A stretch of DNA of 10,247 nt from Cryomorphaceae bacterium. Its GTDB lineage: Bacteria > Bacteroidota > Bacteroidia > Flavobacteriales > Schleiferiaceae. The notes beneath the pieces are model-generated. The model ran no database searches. It saw nothing but the letters and a program-made list of their open reading frames with translations, and had not been told where the DNA came from. This document shows positions 1 to 6,725 of the stretch, piece by piece (position 1 is the stretch's first letter; each line of letters starts with the position of its first letter). The position numbers and the translations under genes are program-made. The stretch lies in NCBI GenBank assembly GCA_003507115.1, contig DNWN01000140.1, forward strand, positions 1 to 10,247, given 5' to 3'.

Positions 1-438
1 AGAGTTGGCGATTCCGGTGACACCAAAAGGACGGCAGCAGGACTGCCAGTACATCACATAATCGTTACAGGTCTGCGTCAGGGTGACATACCCTACGTAG
101 ATATTGACCATGGGGCTGAAGTAGGATCCACTCGTGCCCTGAGGAATACAATCGTAGGCACCAAGCGAGGCCGCACTGAACTCTGGTTGAGCGAGGCTAC
201 ACGTTACGTTGGTGGTCAAGTTGCAACTGGGCGCGTTGATGGTCACAGTTTGAGCCGTACCCAATCCCACACCAGACTGCTCCCGGTAGATCACCAATTT
301 AATGCGGTATTGACCCGTTACTCCCGTGGAGTCACCCACGTATTTGTACTGGATGTCTCCACCTAGAATGTGTGAAGCTTCCGCTTGGAAGGGAAGAAAA
401 AGGGCGCCCAACAAAAAGGCAAACAATAGACGTTTCAT
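1..438 (-). CDS. Secreted surface protein, N-terminal part (cut by window edge)
   Basis: Reading leftwards from an ATG at 438-436, an open frame of 146 codons continues without a stop to base 1, so only the N-terminus is present. Residues 1-22 are a clear Sec signal peptide (MKR, then a hydrophobic stretch, with likely cleavage after AEA), leaving a mature start SHILGG. The segment GGDIQYKYVG ... YRIKLVIYRE is followed by six cysteines (C72, C80, C97, C124, C134, C135) and the motif WQSCCR at 131-136. The combination of mature 'SHI(L/V)GG', an early 'Y.I.L.IYR' strand and a later 'WQ.CCR' is, from family knowledge, the start of large exported Bacteroidota proteins. These often carry PKD/Ig-like repeats and a gliding-motility-associated (type B T9SS) C-terminal sorting domain. 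That C-terminus lies outside the window, so secretion by T9SS and a role in adhesion or gliding are inference. It has its own 97-base upstream gap and is probably not in the rpoN transcript unit by necessity. Confidence 0.8.
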   Translation of the reverse strand, partial: MKRLLFAFLLGALFLPFQAEASHILGGDIQYKYVGDSTGVTGQYRIKLVIYREQSGVGLGTAQTVTINAPSCNLTTNVTCSLAQPEFSAASLGAYDCIPQGTSGSYFSPMVNIYVGYVTLTQTCNDYVMYWQSCCRPFGVTGIANS

Positions 439-461
439 ACGAAAGATATTTTTCAGCCTTA

Positions 462-497
462 CGAAAATAGGTGTTTGCCTCGGACTTCGCGCACAAA
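462..497 (-). promoter_or_regulatory. Possible Bacteroidota-type promoter for the surface protein gene
   Basis: On the minus strand, TTTG (497-494) and TATTTTCG (469-462) resemble the Bacteroidota -33 (TTTG/TTG) and -7 (TAnnTTTG) elements, with one mismatch in the -7 element. The 24-base spacer is longer than usual, so this is a weak call. The leader to the ATG at 438 would be about 15-20 bases. The rest of the 439-535 gap shows no terminator that I can support. Confidence 0.25.
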
Positions 498-535
498 TCC
501 ACCGAATGTGGCATGCGATTGATTGAACGCCGTGC

Positions 536-1978
536 TTAAAGTGTTTTACGCAAGCGCGCCACAGGAATTCCAAGCTGTTCTCGGTACTTCGCGACGGTGC
601 GGCGTGCAATAGGATATCCCTTGTCTTTGAGGAGTTTAGCCAGGGCGTCATCGGTAAGGGGATCCCGAGAATCCTCCTCCGAAATACTGTCCTCCAGAAT
701 CTTTTTGATCTCGCGGGTGGACACCTCTTCCCCCTCCGAATTCAACATCGACTCACTAAAAAACTTCTTGATCAAAAAGGTCCCAAATGGCGTCTGAACA
801 TATTTGTTGCTCGCCACCCGGCTGACGGTCGAAATATCCATCCCCACTTCGTCTGCAATGTCCTTGAGAATCATCGGTTTCAACTTGCGCTCATCCCCGG
901 TCAAGAAATACTCCTCCTGAAAGCGCATTATCGCGGACATCGTCAAAATCAACGTTTGTTGGCGCTGTTTAATGGCGTCGATGAACCATTTGGCCGAATC
1001 CAACTTTTGCTTCACGAATTGAAAGGCCTCTTTTTCTTGATCCGAGCCAAACTGCTTCGCTTTTTTGTAGTGCTGAAGCATGTCCTTGTACTCCCGGGAT
1101 ACATTGAGTTCGGGGGCGTTTCGCCCATTGAGGCGCAATTCTAGCTGATCGTCCACGACTTGAATGACATAATCGGGGATGACGGTTTGGGTCGCATGGC
1201 TGCCCGTTTCGGCGGTGTGACCAGGCTTGGGATTCAAGCGGGCAATTTCATCTAGCACGGACTTCAACTCGTCTTCGGTGATGTCCAATTGGGCCATCAT
1301 CTTGCTGTAATGACGCTTGGCCAAGGCATCAAAATGATCCGTGATCACCGTTTTGGCCAGCGCGGCCGTGGCTCCCGAGCGCATCCGGAGCTGGATGAGC
1401 AAGCACTCCTGCAGATCCCGGGCCCCGACTCCCGTTGGCTCCATGCCTTGAATCACTTGGAGGGCCGCCTCTAACTCTTGCACTTCGATGAAGATGCCCA
1501 AGGAGAAGGCCAAGTCATCCACGATATCCACCAATTCACGACGCAGATAGCCATCATCCTCCAAGGTGCCGATGAGGTATTTGCACAAGGCTTCTTTCTG
1601 AGGTGCCAAGGAGCGCATGGCCAATTGTTCCTTGAGCAAATCGCTCATGTCCTTGCCCACCACAACAGGCGCCTCAAAGGACTCGTCATCGGCTGAATAA
1701 TTATTGGCTTGCAGCTTATAGTCTGGGATGTCGTCGTCACTGAGGTAATCGTCCATCGGATCGTAGTCCTCTTTGCCCCCTTCTTCCTCCCATTCGTTGC
1801 TCAGTTCATCCGCCGGTTCGGCCGAGTCCATCCCTTCTTCGAGGGCTGGATTCACTTCCATTTCCTCTTGGATACGCTCCTCCAGGGCCTGCGTCGGTAG
1901 CTGAATCAACTTCATCAGTTGAATCTGCTGCGGCGAAAGCTTTTGTTGTAGCCGTTGGCTGAGCGATTGCTTGAGCAT
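536..1978 (-). CDS. rpoN: RNA polymerase sigma-54 factor RpoN
   Basis: This 480-residue protein is the alternative sigma factor that binds core RNA polymerase and recognises -24/-12 promoters; opening them needs an AAA+ enhancer-binding activator. All regions are visible. Region I is the glutamine/leucine-rich N-terminus (residues 1-45, SLSQRLQQKLSPQQIQLMK), the activator-responsive part. Region II is a strongly acidic linker (about 50-95). The core-binding domain runs to about 300. A helix-turn-helix lies at about 371-392 (LKDIADEVGMDISTVSRVAS). The signature RpoN box ARRTVAKYRE is at 458-467, followed by the typical tail GIPVARLRKTL. Length is normal for the family and nothing is missing. 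It starts 8 bases after the asnS stop with no recognisable ribosome-binding site, so it is most likely co-transcribed with asnS and lacks its own promoter here. No activator gene and no convincing sigma-54 promoter lies in the window. Confidence 0.97.
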   Translation of the reverse strand: MLKQSLSQRLQQKLSPQQIQLMKLIQLPTQALEERIQEEMEVNPALEEGMDSAEPADELSNEWEEEGGKEDYDPMDDYLSDDDIPDYKLQANNYSADDESFEAPVVVGKDMSDLLKEQLAMRSLAPQKEALCKYLIGTLEDDGYLRRELVDIVDDLAFSLGIFIEVQELEAALQVIQGMEPTGVGARDLQECLLIQLRMRSGATAALAKTVITDHFDALAKRHYSKMMAQLDITEDELKSVLDEIARLNPKPGHTAETGSHATQTVIPDYVIQVVDDQLELRLNGRNAPELNVSREYKDMLQHYKKAKQFGSDQEKEAFQFVKQKLDSAKWFIDAIKQRQQTLILTMSAIMRFQEEYFLTGDERKLKPMILKDIADEVGMDISTVSRVASNKYVQTPFGTFLIKKFFSESMLNSEGEEVSTREIKKILEDSISEEDSRDPLTDDALAKLLKDKGYPIARRTVAKYREQLGIPVARLRKTL

Positions 1979-1986
1979 GGTGCGGA

Positions 1987-3420
1987 TCAGAATTCGGCGT
2001 TGCCGGGCGTTCGGGGAAAGGGAATGACGTCGCGGATGTTGCCCATGCCCGTGACAAATTGGACCATGCGCTCAAAGCCCAAACCAAATCCACTGTGCAC
2101 ACAGGTGCCAAACTTGCGCGTGTCCAAATACCAGTCAAGGTGCTCGGGATCGATGCCGACCGCCTTCATTTTTTCGACTAACACGTCATGACGCTCTTCG
2201 CGTTGACTTCCTCCAACGATTTCACCGATGCCAGGGAAAAGAACGTCCATGGCGCGAACGGTCCGGCCATCTTCGTTCAGGCGCATGTAAAAGGCCTTGA
2301 TTTTCGCAGGGTAGTCAAATAAGATGACCGGTGATTTAAAGTGCTTCTCGACCAAAAAGCGCTCGTGCTCCGATTGCAAATCCACTCCCCAGGTCTCAAT
2401 GGGGTACTTGAATTGTCCCTTTTTGTTGGGCTTAGAGTCCTTGAGGATGTCGATGGCTTCGGAGTAGGTGCAGCGAACAAAAGGATTATCGAGAACAAAT
2501 TGGAGCTTTTCCACCAATCCTTGATCCGAGCGTTGGGCTTGGGGCTTGGCTTTTTCTTCCTGCTCCAAGCGCTGGTCCAAAAAGGCCAAATCCTCCTTGC
2601 AGCGTTCCATCACTGCTTTGATCATGTGTTTGCAGAAGGCCTCGGCCAAGTCCATGTTGTCCGCAAGATCGTGGAAGGCCATTTCGGGCTCAATCATCCA
2701 AAACTCGCTGAGGTGCCGCGTGGTGTTGGAATTTTCGGCGCGGAAGGTGGGGCCAAACGTATAGATCTTGCCCAAAGCCATGGCGCCCAATTCCCCTTCA
2801 AGCTGACCACTGACAGTCAGATTGGTGGGCTTTTCAAAGAAGTCTTGACGAAAATCCGTTAGACCTTGATCATTTTTGGGCGCTCCGTCCGCGGGAAGGG
2901 TGGTCACTCGGAAAAGTTCCCCCGCTCCCTCCGCGTCGCTCGCCGTGATGATGGGCGTGTTGAGGTAAAAGAACCCCTGCTGGTTGAAAAACTCGTGCAC
3001 GGCAAACGCGGCTGCATGGCGAACCCGCATGACCGCGCCAAAGGTGTTGGTCCGCATGCGCAAGTGCGCAATTTCACGAAGGAACTCGAGAGAATGGCGC
3101 TTAGGCTGCAGCGGATAGCTATCGGCCGGGCAGTCGCCTAAGACCTCGAGGGTCTTGACCGCTACCTCCACGGCCTGGCCGCTTCCTTGGCTTGGTACCA
3201 GTTCTCCGACCACCGCGACGCTGGCCCCAGTGGTTACGCGGCGAAGCAGGGCCTCGGGGAATGCCTCAAAGTCCACCACGCATTGAATGCTCGCTTGGCA
3301 GCTTCCGTCGTTCAGAGCCAAAAAGCGATTGGAGCGGAAGGTCCGCACCCATCCCTTGAGTTGAACCGTCGCCCCCAAGGCCGGAGCGCGAAGAATGTCA
3401 GAAACCGATTGTGTTGGCAT
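1987..3420 (-). CDS. asnS: Asparagine--tRNA ligase
   Basis: This 477-residue class IIb aminoacyl-tRNA synthetase charges tRNA-Asn with asparagine using ATP, in the cytoplasm. An N-terminal OB-fold anticodon-binding domain is visible at about 18-100 ([15 protein letters not shown] ... LNDGS). The catalytic domain follows, with motif 1 around 135-160, motif 2 at 226-240 ([15 protein letters not shown], then WMIEPE), and motif 3 at 444-458 ([15 protein letters not shown]) with its ATP-binding arginine at R451. The C-terminus [17 protein letters not shown] is typical of AsnRS; the asparagine-type motif 2 and the overall layout separate it from AspRS and LysRS. Length matches the family. The start at 3420 gives the expected [11 protein letters not shown]-terminus just before the OB fold. 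A cell with its own AsnRS need not make Asn-tRNA by amidating Asp-tRNA. It is first in an asnS-rpoN pair, divergent from the efflux operon. Confidence 0.97.
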   Translation of the reverse strand: MPTQSVSDILRAPALGATVQLKGWVRTFRSNRFLALNDGSCQASIQCVVDFEAFPEALLRRVTTGASVAVVGELVPSQGSGQAVEVAVKTLEVLGDCPADSYPLQPKRHSLEFLREIAHLRMRTNTFGAVMRVRHAAAFAVHEFFNQQGFFYLNTPIITASDAEGAGELFRVTTLPADGAPKNDQGLTDFRQDFFEKPTNLTVSGQLEGELGAMALGKIYTFGPTFRAENSNTTRHLSEFWMIEPEMAFHDLADNMDLAEAFCKHMIKAVMERCKEDLAFLDQRLEQEEKAKPQAQRSDQGLVEKLQFVLDNPFVRCTYSEAIDILKDSKPNKKGQFKYPIETWGVDLQSEHERFLVEKHFKSPVILFDYPAKIKAFYMRLNEDGRTVRAMDVLFPGIGEIVGGSQREERHDVLVEKMKAVGIDPEHLDWYLDTRKFGTCVHSGFGLGFERMVQFVTGMGNIRDVIPFPRTPGNAEF

Positions 3421-3477
3421 GATGTATGATGCAAAATGGGACTTTCATTGCAAAAATGGACAAATATTCCCAGTCTG

Positions 3478-3493
3478 CGCCCACCGATGGGCG
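3478..3493 (-). other. Small hairpin in the asnS leader region
   Basis: A perfect 6-bp GC-rich inverted repeat (CGCCCA / TGGGCG) with a four-base loop lies 58-73 bases upstream of the asnS start. In an asnS transcript it would form a stem with a UCGG loop. There is no T-run after it, so it is not an obvious terminator, and I see no T-box features. Function is unknown and it may be chance. Confidence 0.3.
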
Positions 3494-3541
3494 ACTTTCA
3501 GGCGCGTAAATCCAAAATATTTTCACTTTTTTTCACTTCGA

Positions 3542-3572
3542 AGGAAACATTTTATGTCATGGAATGTTTCCT
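3542..3572. promoter_or_regulatory. 31-bp palindrome, likely TetR-family operator
   Basis: The two outer arms AGGAAACATT (3542-3551) and AATGTTTCCT (3563-3572) are perfect inverted 10-mers. The core ATG-T-CAT (3554-3560) is palindromic about the same centre, base 3557. Over the whole element 13 of 15 base pairs match; the only mismatches are 3552/3562 and 3553/3561. Size and symmetry fit an operator for a TetR-family dimer or pair of dimers. It lies 54 bases upstream of the repressor start and overlaps the presumed promoter. Binding by the neighbouring repressor is inference from position; such auto-regulation is usual in this family. Confidence 0.7.
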
Positions 3573-3596
3573 ATGTGTATAAAAGCACGACCTTTG
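3567..3596 (+). promoter_or_regulatory. Possible promoter of the efflux operon
   Basis: TTTC (3567-3570) and GACCTTTG (3589-3596), 18 bases apart, resemble the Bacteroidota -33 TTTG and -7 TAnnTTTG elements with one mismatch each. If real, the -33 element lies inside the right arm of the palindrome, so a bound repressor would block polymerase directly. Transcription would begin near 3600-3605, leaving a leader of about 25 bases before the ATG at 3627. Confidence 0.3.
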
Positions 3597-3626
3597 CCGC
3601 CCGAAGGCCCTTTGGAGAACCCCTGT

Positions 3627-4244
3627 ATGGAAAACGATCCCCGACATAGCATTCTCACCCGATCGATGGAGCTATTCCAACGTTTCGGCCTCCGTGCGGT
3701 CAACATGGACGACGTGTCGCGCGAATTGGCTATGAGCAAAAAAACGCTCTACACCTTTTTCACCAACAAATCCGATTTGGTGGACCAAGCCGCTAAATTT
3801 CTCTTTTCCATCAAGTCCAAGCAATTCATTGAACAAGCCAGTCTTCATGAAAATGCGATTGATGAGCTTTTCGAAGTTCAGCGTATTCAAGAAGAGGTCC
3901 TCAAGAATTATGGCACCCGATTGCTCTTTCCTCTAAAAAAATATCACCCTGAGACCTATGATTGGGTTCTGAAGGCGCGCCGTGAAATGATGCTCGATGC
4001 CACCATTAAAAACTTAGAGCGCGGAATACAGCAAAAACTTTATCGGGACGATTTGCACGTGCTGGAAGTGGCCCTAATCCGGTACAATACGATGGTCGGC
4101 CTCATGGAAGATCCCGAAATGGGGGATGACGCCAGCCGCCGCGGGGAAGTCCTGAAATACAGCCTTCATATGCATTTGAGATCCATCGCTACAGCCCAAG
4201 GGCTTGCCTACTTACAAGAACTCCAATTCCCCAAATCCAAATGA
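3627..4244 (+). CDS. TetR/AcrR-family transcriptional repressor
   Basis: This 205-residue protein has a standard TetR N-terminal DNA-binding domain. Helix 1 is about residues 5-20. The helix-turn-helix is about 27-45 (MDDVSRELAMSKKTLYTFF), followed by TNKSDLV, matching the family pattern 'LYxxFxxKxxL'. The rest (about 55-205) is the helical ligand-binding and dimerisation domain, too variable to name a ligand. I chose ATG 3627 because it puts the usual 5-10 residues before helix 1. It has a GGAG at 3614-3617, and an earlier in-frame ATG at 3564 would start inside the palindrome and add 21 atypical residues. The stop overlaps the next gene as ATGA (4241-4244), suggesting translational coupling to the channel gene. 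Being the first gene of the pump operon behind a palindrome, it most likely represses itself and the pump until an inducer binds. Confidence 0.92.
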   Translation: MENDPRHSILTRSMELFQRFGLRAVNMDDVSRELAMSKKTLYTFFTNKSDLVDQAAKFLFSIKSKQFIEQASLHENAIDELFEVQRIQEEVLKNYGTRLLFPLKKYHPETYDWVLKARREMMLDATIKNLERGIQQKLYRDDLHVLEVALIRYNTMVGLMEDPEMGDDASRRGEVLKYSLHMHLRSIATAQGLAYLQELQFPKSK

Positions 4245-5593
4245 ACATTCGACCCCTCCTACTGGCCCTGGCCCTGAGCAGCCTGTCCGCCCTTGGGCAA
4301 CAGCGCATGGATCTGTCGTTGGATCAGGCTATTTCCTATGCCTTGGATCACAATGCCCAGATTCGTGTGCAGTCCCTTGAAAAGAAGGCTGCCGAAAAAG
4401 TCCTGATCCAGAACATTGCCTTGGGCCTGCCCTCGGTGAGCATGGGCGGCAATTACACCGACAACATTGAATTGCCCGCGCAATTTTTTGACATCAACCA
4501 AGACGGGGTCATAGACAAGTTGCAATTCGGCACCCGCTACAATTCGGTCGCTGGATTGTCCGTCAATCAACTCGTGTTTGATGGCTCCTACATTGTGGCC
4601 CTCCTGGCCACCGATGTCTTGCGCGACATGGCGGCCGACTCCTACGAAAAAGCCACCATCGATGTTCGGGAACAAGTGGCGCAGGCCTACCACCTGCGCG
4701 TCATTTTGGGAGAAAACTTGAAGGCTCTCCAGGCCACCTTGGCCAACACGGCATCCACTCTGAAGAATCTCCAAGCGATGCAAGGCGAAGGCTTTGTCTC
4801 CGAAGACGACGTGGATCAACTCTCCATTGTCTACCACAATTTGGAAGCCAATGTGGCCAACCTCGAAAGCCAAAGCCAGATTGCCGAGCAGCTCCTCAAA
4901 CTTCAGTGCGGCATGGCGCCAGAGGCCGTGTTGCATTTGACCACCTCGCTGGAGAACCTCCTGGTCCTCGCAGAAAGCGGTCAGGCCCTCTTAGGGGTTC
5001 CCTTTGAGGTGCAGAACCACATTGACTTTCGTCAATTGAACACCAATCGCAAGGGTCAGTACCTCAACCTCCAAAACGAGAAGATGCAGTTCTTGCCGAA
5101 ACTGTATGCAGGGTATGCCTACAACCGCCAGTTTGTCAGCGAGTCCTCGAATGTGTTTGACCCCAATGGAGTGTCCGCCAACAATGCAACGTTCCAATCT
5201 TGGAATTTGTCTGCCCAGGTGCCGCTCTTTAGTTCGGGCCGAAAAATTGCCCGGGTTCAAGAACAGCATATTAAGCTCCAAGAGTTGGACATCTTGCTGG
5301 CCAACACGGAAAACGCCCTCAAGCTGCAGCATGCCCAGGCGCGTGCCGACTATGCCAACGCCCTCAAGGTCTACCAGATCCAAGTCCAAAACGTTTCCCT
5401 TTCGCAGCGGGTCATGAAGAACACCGAGGTGAAGCTCATCGAAGGGATGGCTTCCAGCATGGACTACAGCCAGGCCTCATCCCAATACCAACAAAGTGTC
5501 GCCGCCATGTTGCAAGCGGCCAACAATGCCCTCAACAAACGCGTCGCCTTGGAGAAGTCCATGGGCGCTTACAACCTTCCAACTCTTGAATAA
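4241..5593 (+). CDS. TolC-type outer-membrane efflux channel
   Basis: This 450-residue protein should form the outer-membrane and periplasmic exit duct of the tripartite pump. It has a Sec signal peptide (residues 1-20, ending SALGQ), then MDLSLDQAISYALDHNAQI, the typical opening of outer membrane efflux proteins. Two repeats of the OEP fold follow (about 24-220 and 240-445), with long helical segments rich in Q, A, L and N, and barrel-forming segments around 68-115 and in the second repeat near LYAGYAYNRQF and WNLSAQVPLFSSG. Length is normal. An oddity is residues 84-95, starting DINQDGVID, in the first barrel/loop region. They resemble an EF-hand or dockerin-type calcium loop (D at 1, N at 3, D at 5, G at 6, I at 8, D at 9, but Q at 12). 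The gene overlaps the repressor by 4 bases and ends 4 bases before the adaptor gene. Confidence 0.93.
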   Translation: MNIRPLLLALALSSLSALGQQRMDLSLDQAISYALDHNAQIRVQSLEKKAAEKVLIQNIALGLPSVSMGGNYTDNIELPAQFFDINQDGVIDKLQFGTRYNSVAGLSVNQLVFDGSYIVALLATDVLRDMAADSYEKATIDVREQVAQAYHLRVILGENLKALQATLANTASTLKNLQAMQGEGFVSEDDVDQLSIVYHNLEANVANLESQSQIAEQLLKLQCGMAPEAVLHLTTSLENLLVLAESGQALLGVPFEVQNHIDFRQLNTNRKGQYLNLQNEKMQFLPKLYAGYAYNRQFVSESSNVFDPNGVSANNATFQSWNLSAQVPLFSSGRKIARVQEQHIKLQELDILLANTENALKLQHAQARADYANALKVYQIQVQNVSLSQRVMKNTEVKLIEGMASSMDYSQASSQYQQSVAAMLQAANNALNKRVALEKSMGAYNLPTLE

Positions 5594-5597
5594 TCCC

Positions 5598-6722
5598 ATG
5601 AAAAACCTGTCTCTTTTTATCCTTGTGGCGGGGCTTTTTGCCTCCTGCAGCACGTCCGAATCCACGCCCGTGGATCAACTAAACGCCCGCCGCGACTCCT
5701 TGTCGACCGTCATCGAACGCCTCAAAGCAGAATTGGATGAGGTGGATCTCCAACTGGCCTCGGTGGATAGTACGCGGAGCTTCGCCCAGGTCACCACCTT
5801 TGAAATTACTCAAGGGGCCTTCAGTCATTCATTTGATGTGTATGGATCCGTCATATCAGACAAATCTGTCACCCTGTATCCCGAAATGGCGGGAAGCATT
5901 GCCCGGGTCACGGTCAAGGGCGGGGAACGCGTTCGCGCAGGTCAAGTCTTGGTCTCCTTGGACGGCTCCATGGCGCAAGCGAGTCTGGCGGAACTTAAAA
6001 CCCAATTGGATTTGGCCAAATCCGTTTTTGAAAAACAAGAGCGTCTTTGGAATCAGCGCATTGGCAGTGAGGTCCAATACCTTCAAGCAAAAACCCAGTT
6101 TGACGCTTTGCAGAAACGCCTCCTTGCCGTCGAAAAGCAAGTGGCCATGACCACGATCAATGCCCCCTTTGATGGGGTAGTCGATCAAGTGTTTGCCAAG
6201 GTGGGTGAATACGCCGCCCCCGGCATGCCTATGGTCCGCCTCGTTGGAAACGGCGGCTTGCGCCTTGAAATGCAGGTTCCGGAAACCTACATCCAGCGCA
6301 TTGAGAAAGGAGATGGCGTCGCGATGAACTTCTCGGCCATCCAACTCACTTTGGAGGGGACCGTGAGCCAGGTAGGCAACTACATCAACCCGGGTAGCCG
6401 CACCTTCAGTGTCAGTGTTGAGCTTCCCAAAAATCAGAACCTCAAAGCGAACATGATGGCTTCGGTCGCCTTGAAAGACTATAGCATAGAGAGCGCCATT
6501 ACCATCCCCAATCGCCTCATCTTACAGGACACGAAGGGCATGAATTACACCTATGTATACATGCAAGTCGGGGGCCTAGGCACCATCGCTCGGCGCGACT
6601 TAGTCTTAGGCGTCTCCAACGACGAATTCACCGAAGTCAAATCGGGAGTCGCCCCCGGTGACAAAGTGGTAGATCGCGGCATCCGCTCCGTCCAGGCCGA
6701 CCAAATTGTCAAACTCTATTAA
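5598..6722 (+). CDS. RND efflux adaptor (membrane-fusion lipoprotein, HlyD/AcrA family)
   Basis: This 374-residue periplasmic adaptor bridges the RND permease and the TolC channel. The ATG at 5598 starts a lipoprotein signal (MKNLSLFILVAGLFAS, lipidated C17). An earlier in-frame ATG at 5496 would lie inside the channel gene and bury the signal. Residues 25-58 form a leucine-patterned coiled coil before the core. The biotinyl-lipoyl domain is split as usual: first half 97-122 (MAGSIARVTVKGGERVRAGQ), helical hairpin 125-185, second half 187-215 (INAPFDGVVDQVFAKVGEY). A beta-barrel follows (about 220-300), then a membrane-proximal domain to the C-terminus. Length is typical. The lipid anchor would tether it to the inner membrane. 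Spacing of 4 bases on one side and 3 on the other marks it as the middle of a single transcript. Confidence 0.95.
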   Translation: MKNLSLFILVAGLFASCSTSESTPVDQLNARRDSLSTVIERLKAELDEVDLQLASVDSTRSFAQVTTFEITQGAFSHSFDVYGSVISDKSVTLYPEMAGSIARVTVKGGERVRAGQVLVSLDGSMAQASLAELKTQLDLAKSVFEKQERLWNQRIGSEVQYLQAKTQFDALQKRLLAVEKQVAMTTINAPFDGVVDQVFAKVGEYAAPGMPMVRLVGNGGLRLEMQVPETYIQRIEKGDGVAMNFSAIQLTLEGTVSQVGNYINPGSRTFSVSVELPKNQNLKANMMASVALKDYSIESAITIPNRLILQDTKGMNYTYVYMQVGGLGTIARRDLVLGVSNDEFTEVKSGVAPGDKVVDRGIRSVQADQIVKLY

Positions 6723-6725
6723 GCC

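Noticed and set aside
499..511. CCAC/GTGG hairpin downstream of rpoN as a terminator
   Set aside because: The stem has only four pairs and no T-run follows on the minus strand.
3521..3538. Two TTTCACTT repeats two bases apart
   Set aside because: The stretch is low-complexity T-rich DNA in a promoter gap; two copies are not enough to claim a binding site.
3564..3626. N-terminal extension of the TetR protein from ATG 3564
   Set aside because: It would begin inside the palindrome and downstream of no visible promoter, and adds 21 proline-rich residues unlike the family. ATG 3627 gives a normal N-terminus.
3911..3925. TGGCAC ... TTGCT, a possible sigma-54 (-24/-12) promoter
   Set aside because: The spacing between the GG and GC elements is one base too short, and it lies inside the repressor coding region with no gene starting just downstream.
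4259..4936. Long antisense open frame (225 codons) opposite the TolC gene
   Set aside because: It mirrors a clear coding gene; its translation shows no recognisable domain and such antisense frames arise from codon bias in GC-rich genes.
5496..5597. Earlier start for the adaptor gene
   Set aside because: It would overlap the channel gene by about 100 bases and place the lipoprotein signal internally. ATG 5598 begins directly with the signal peptide.
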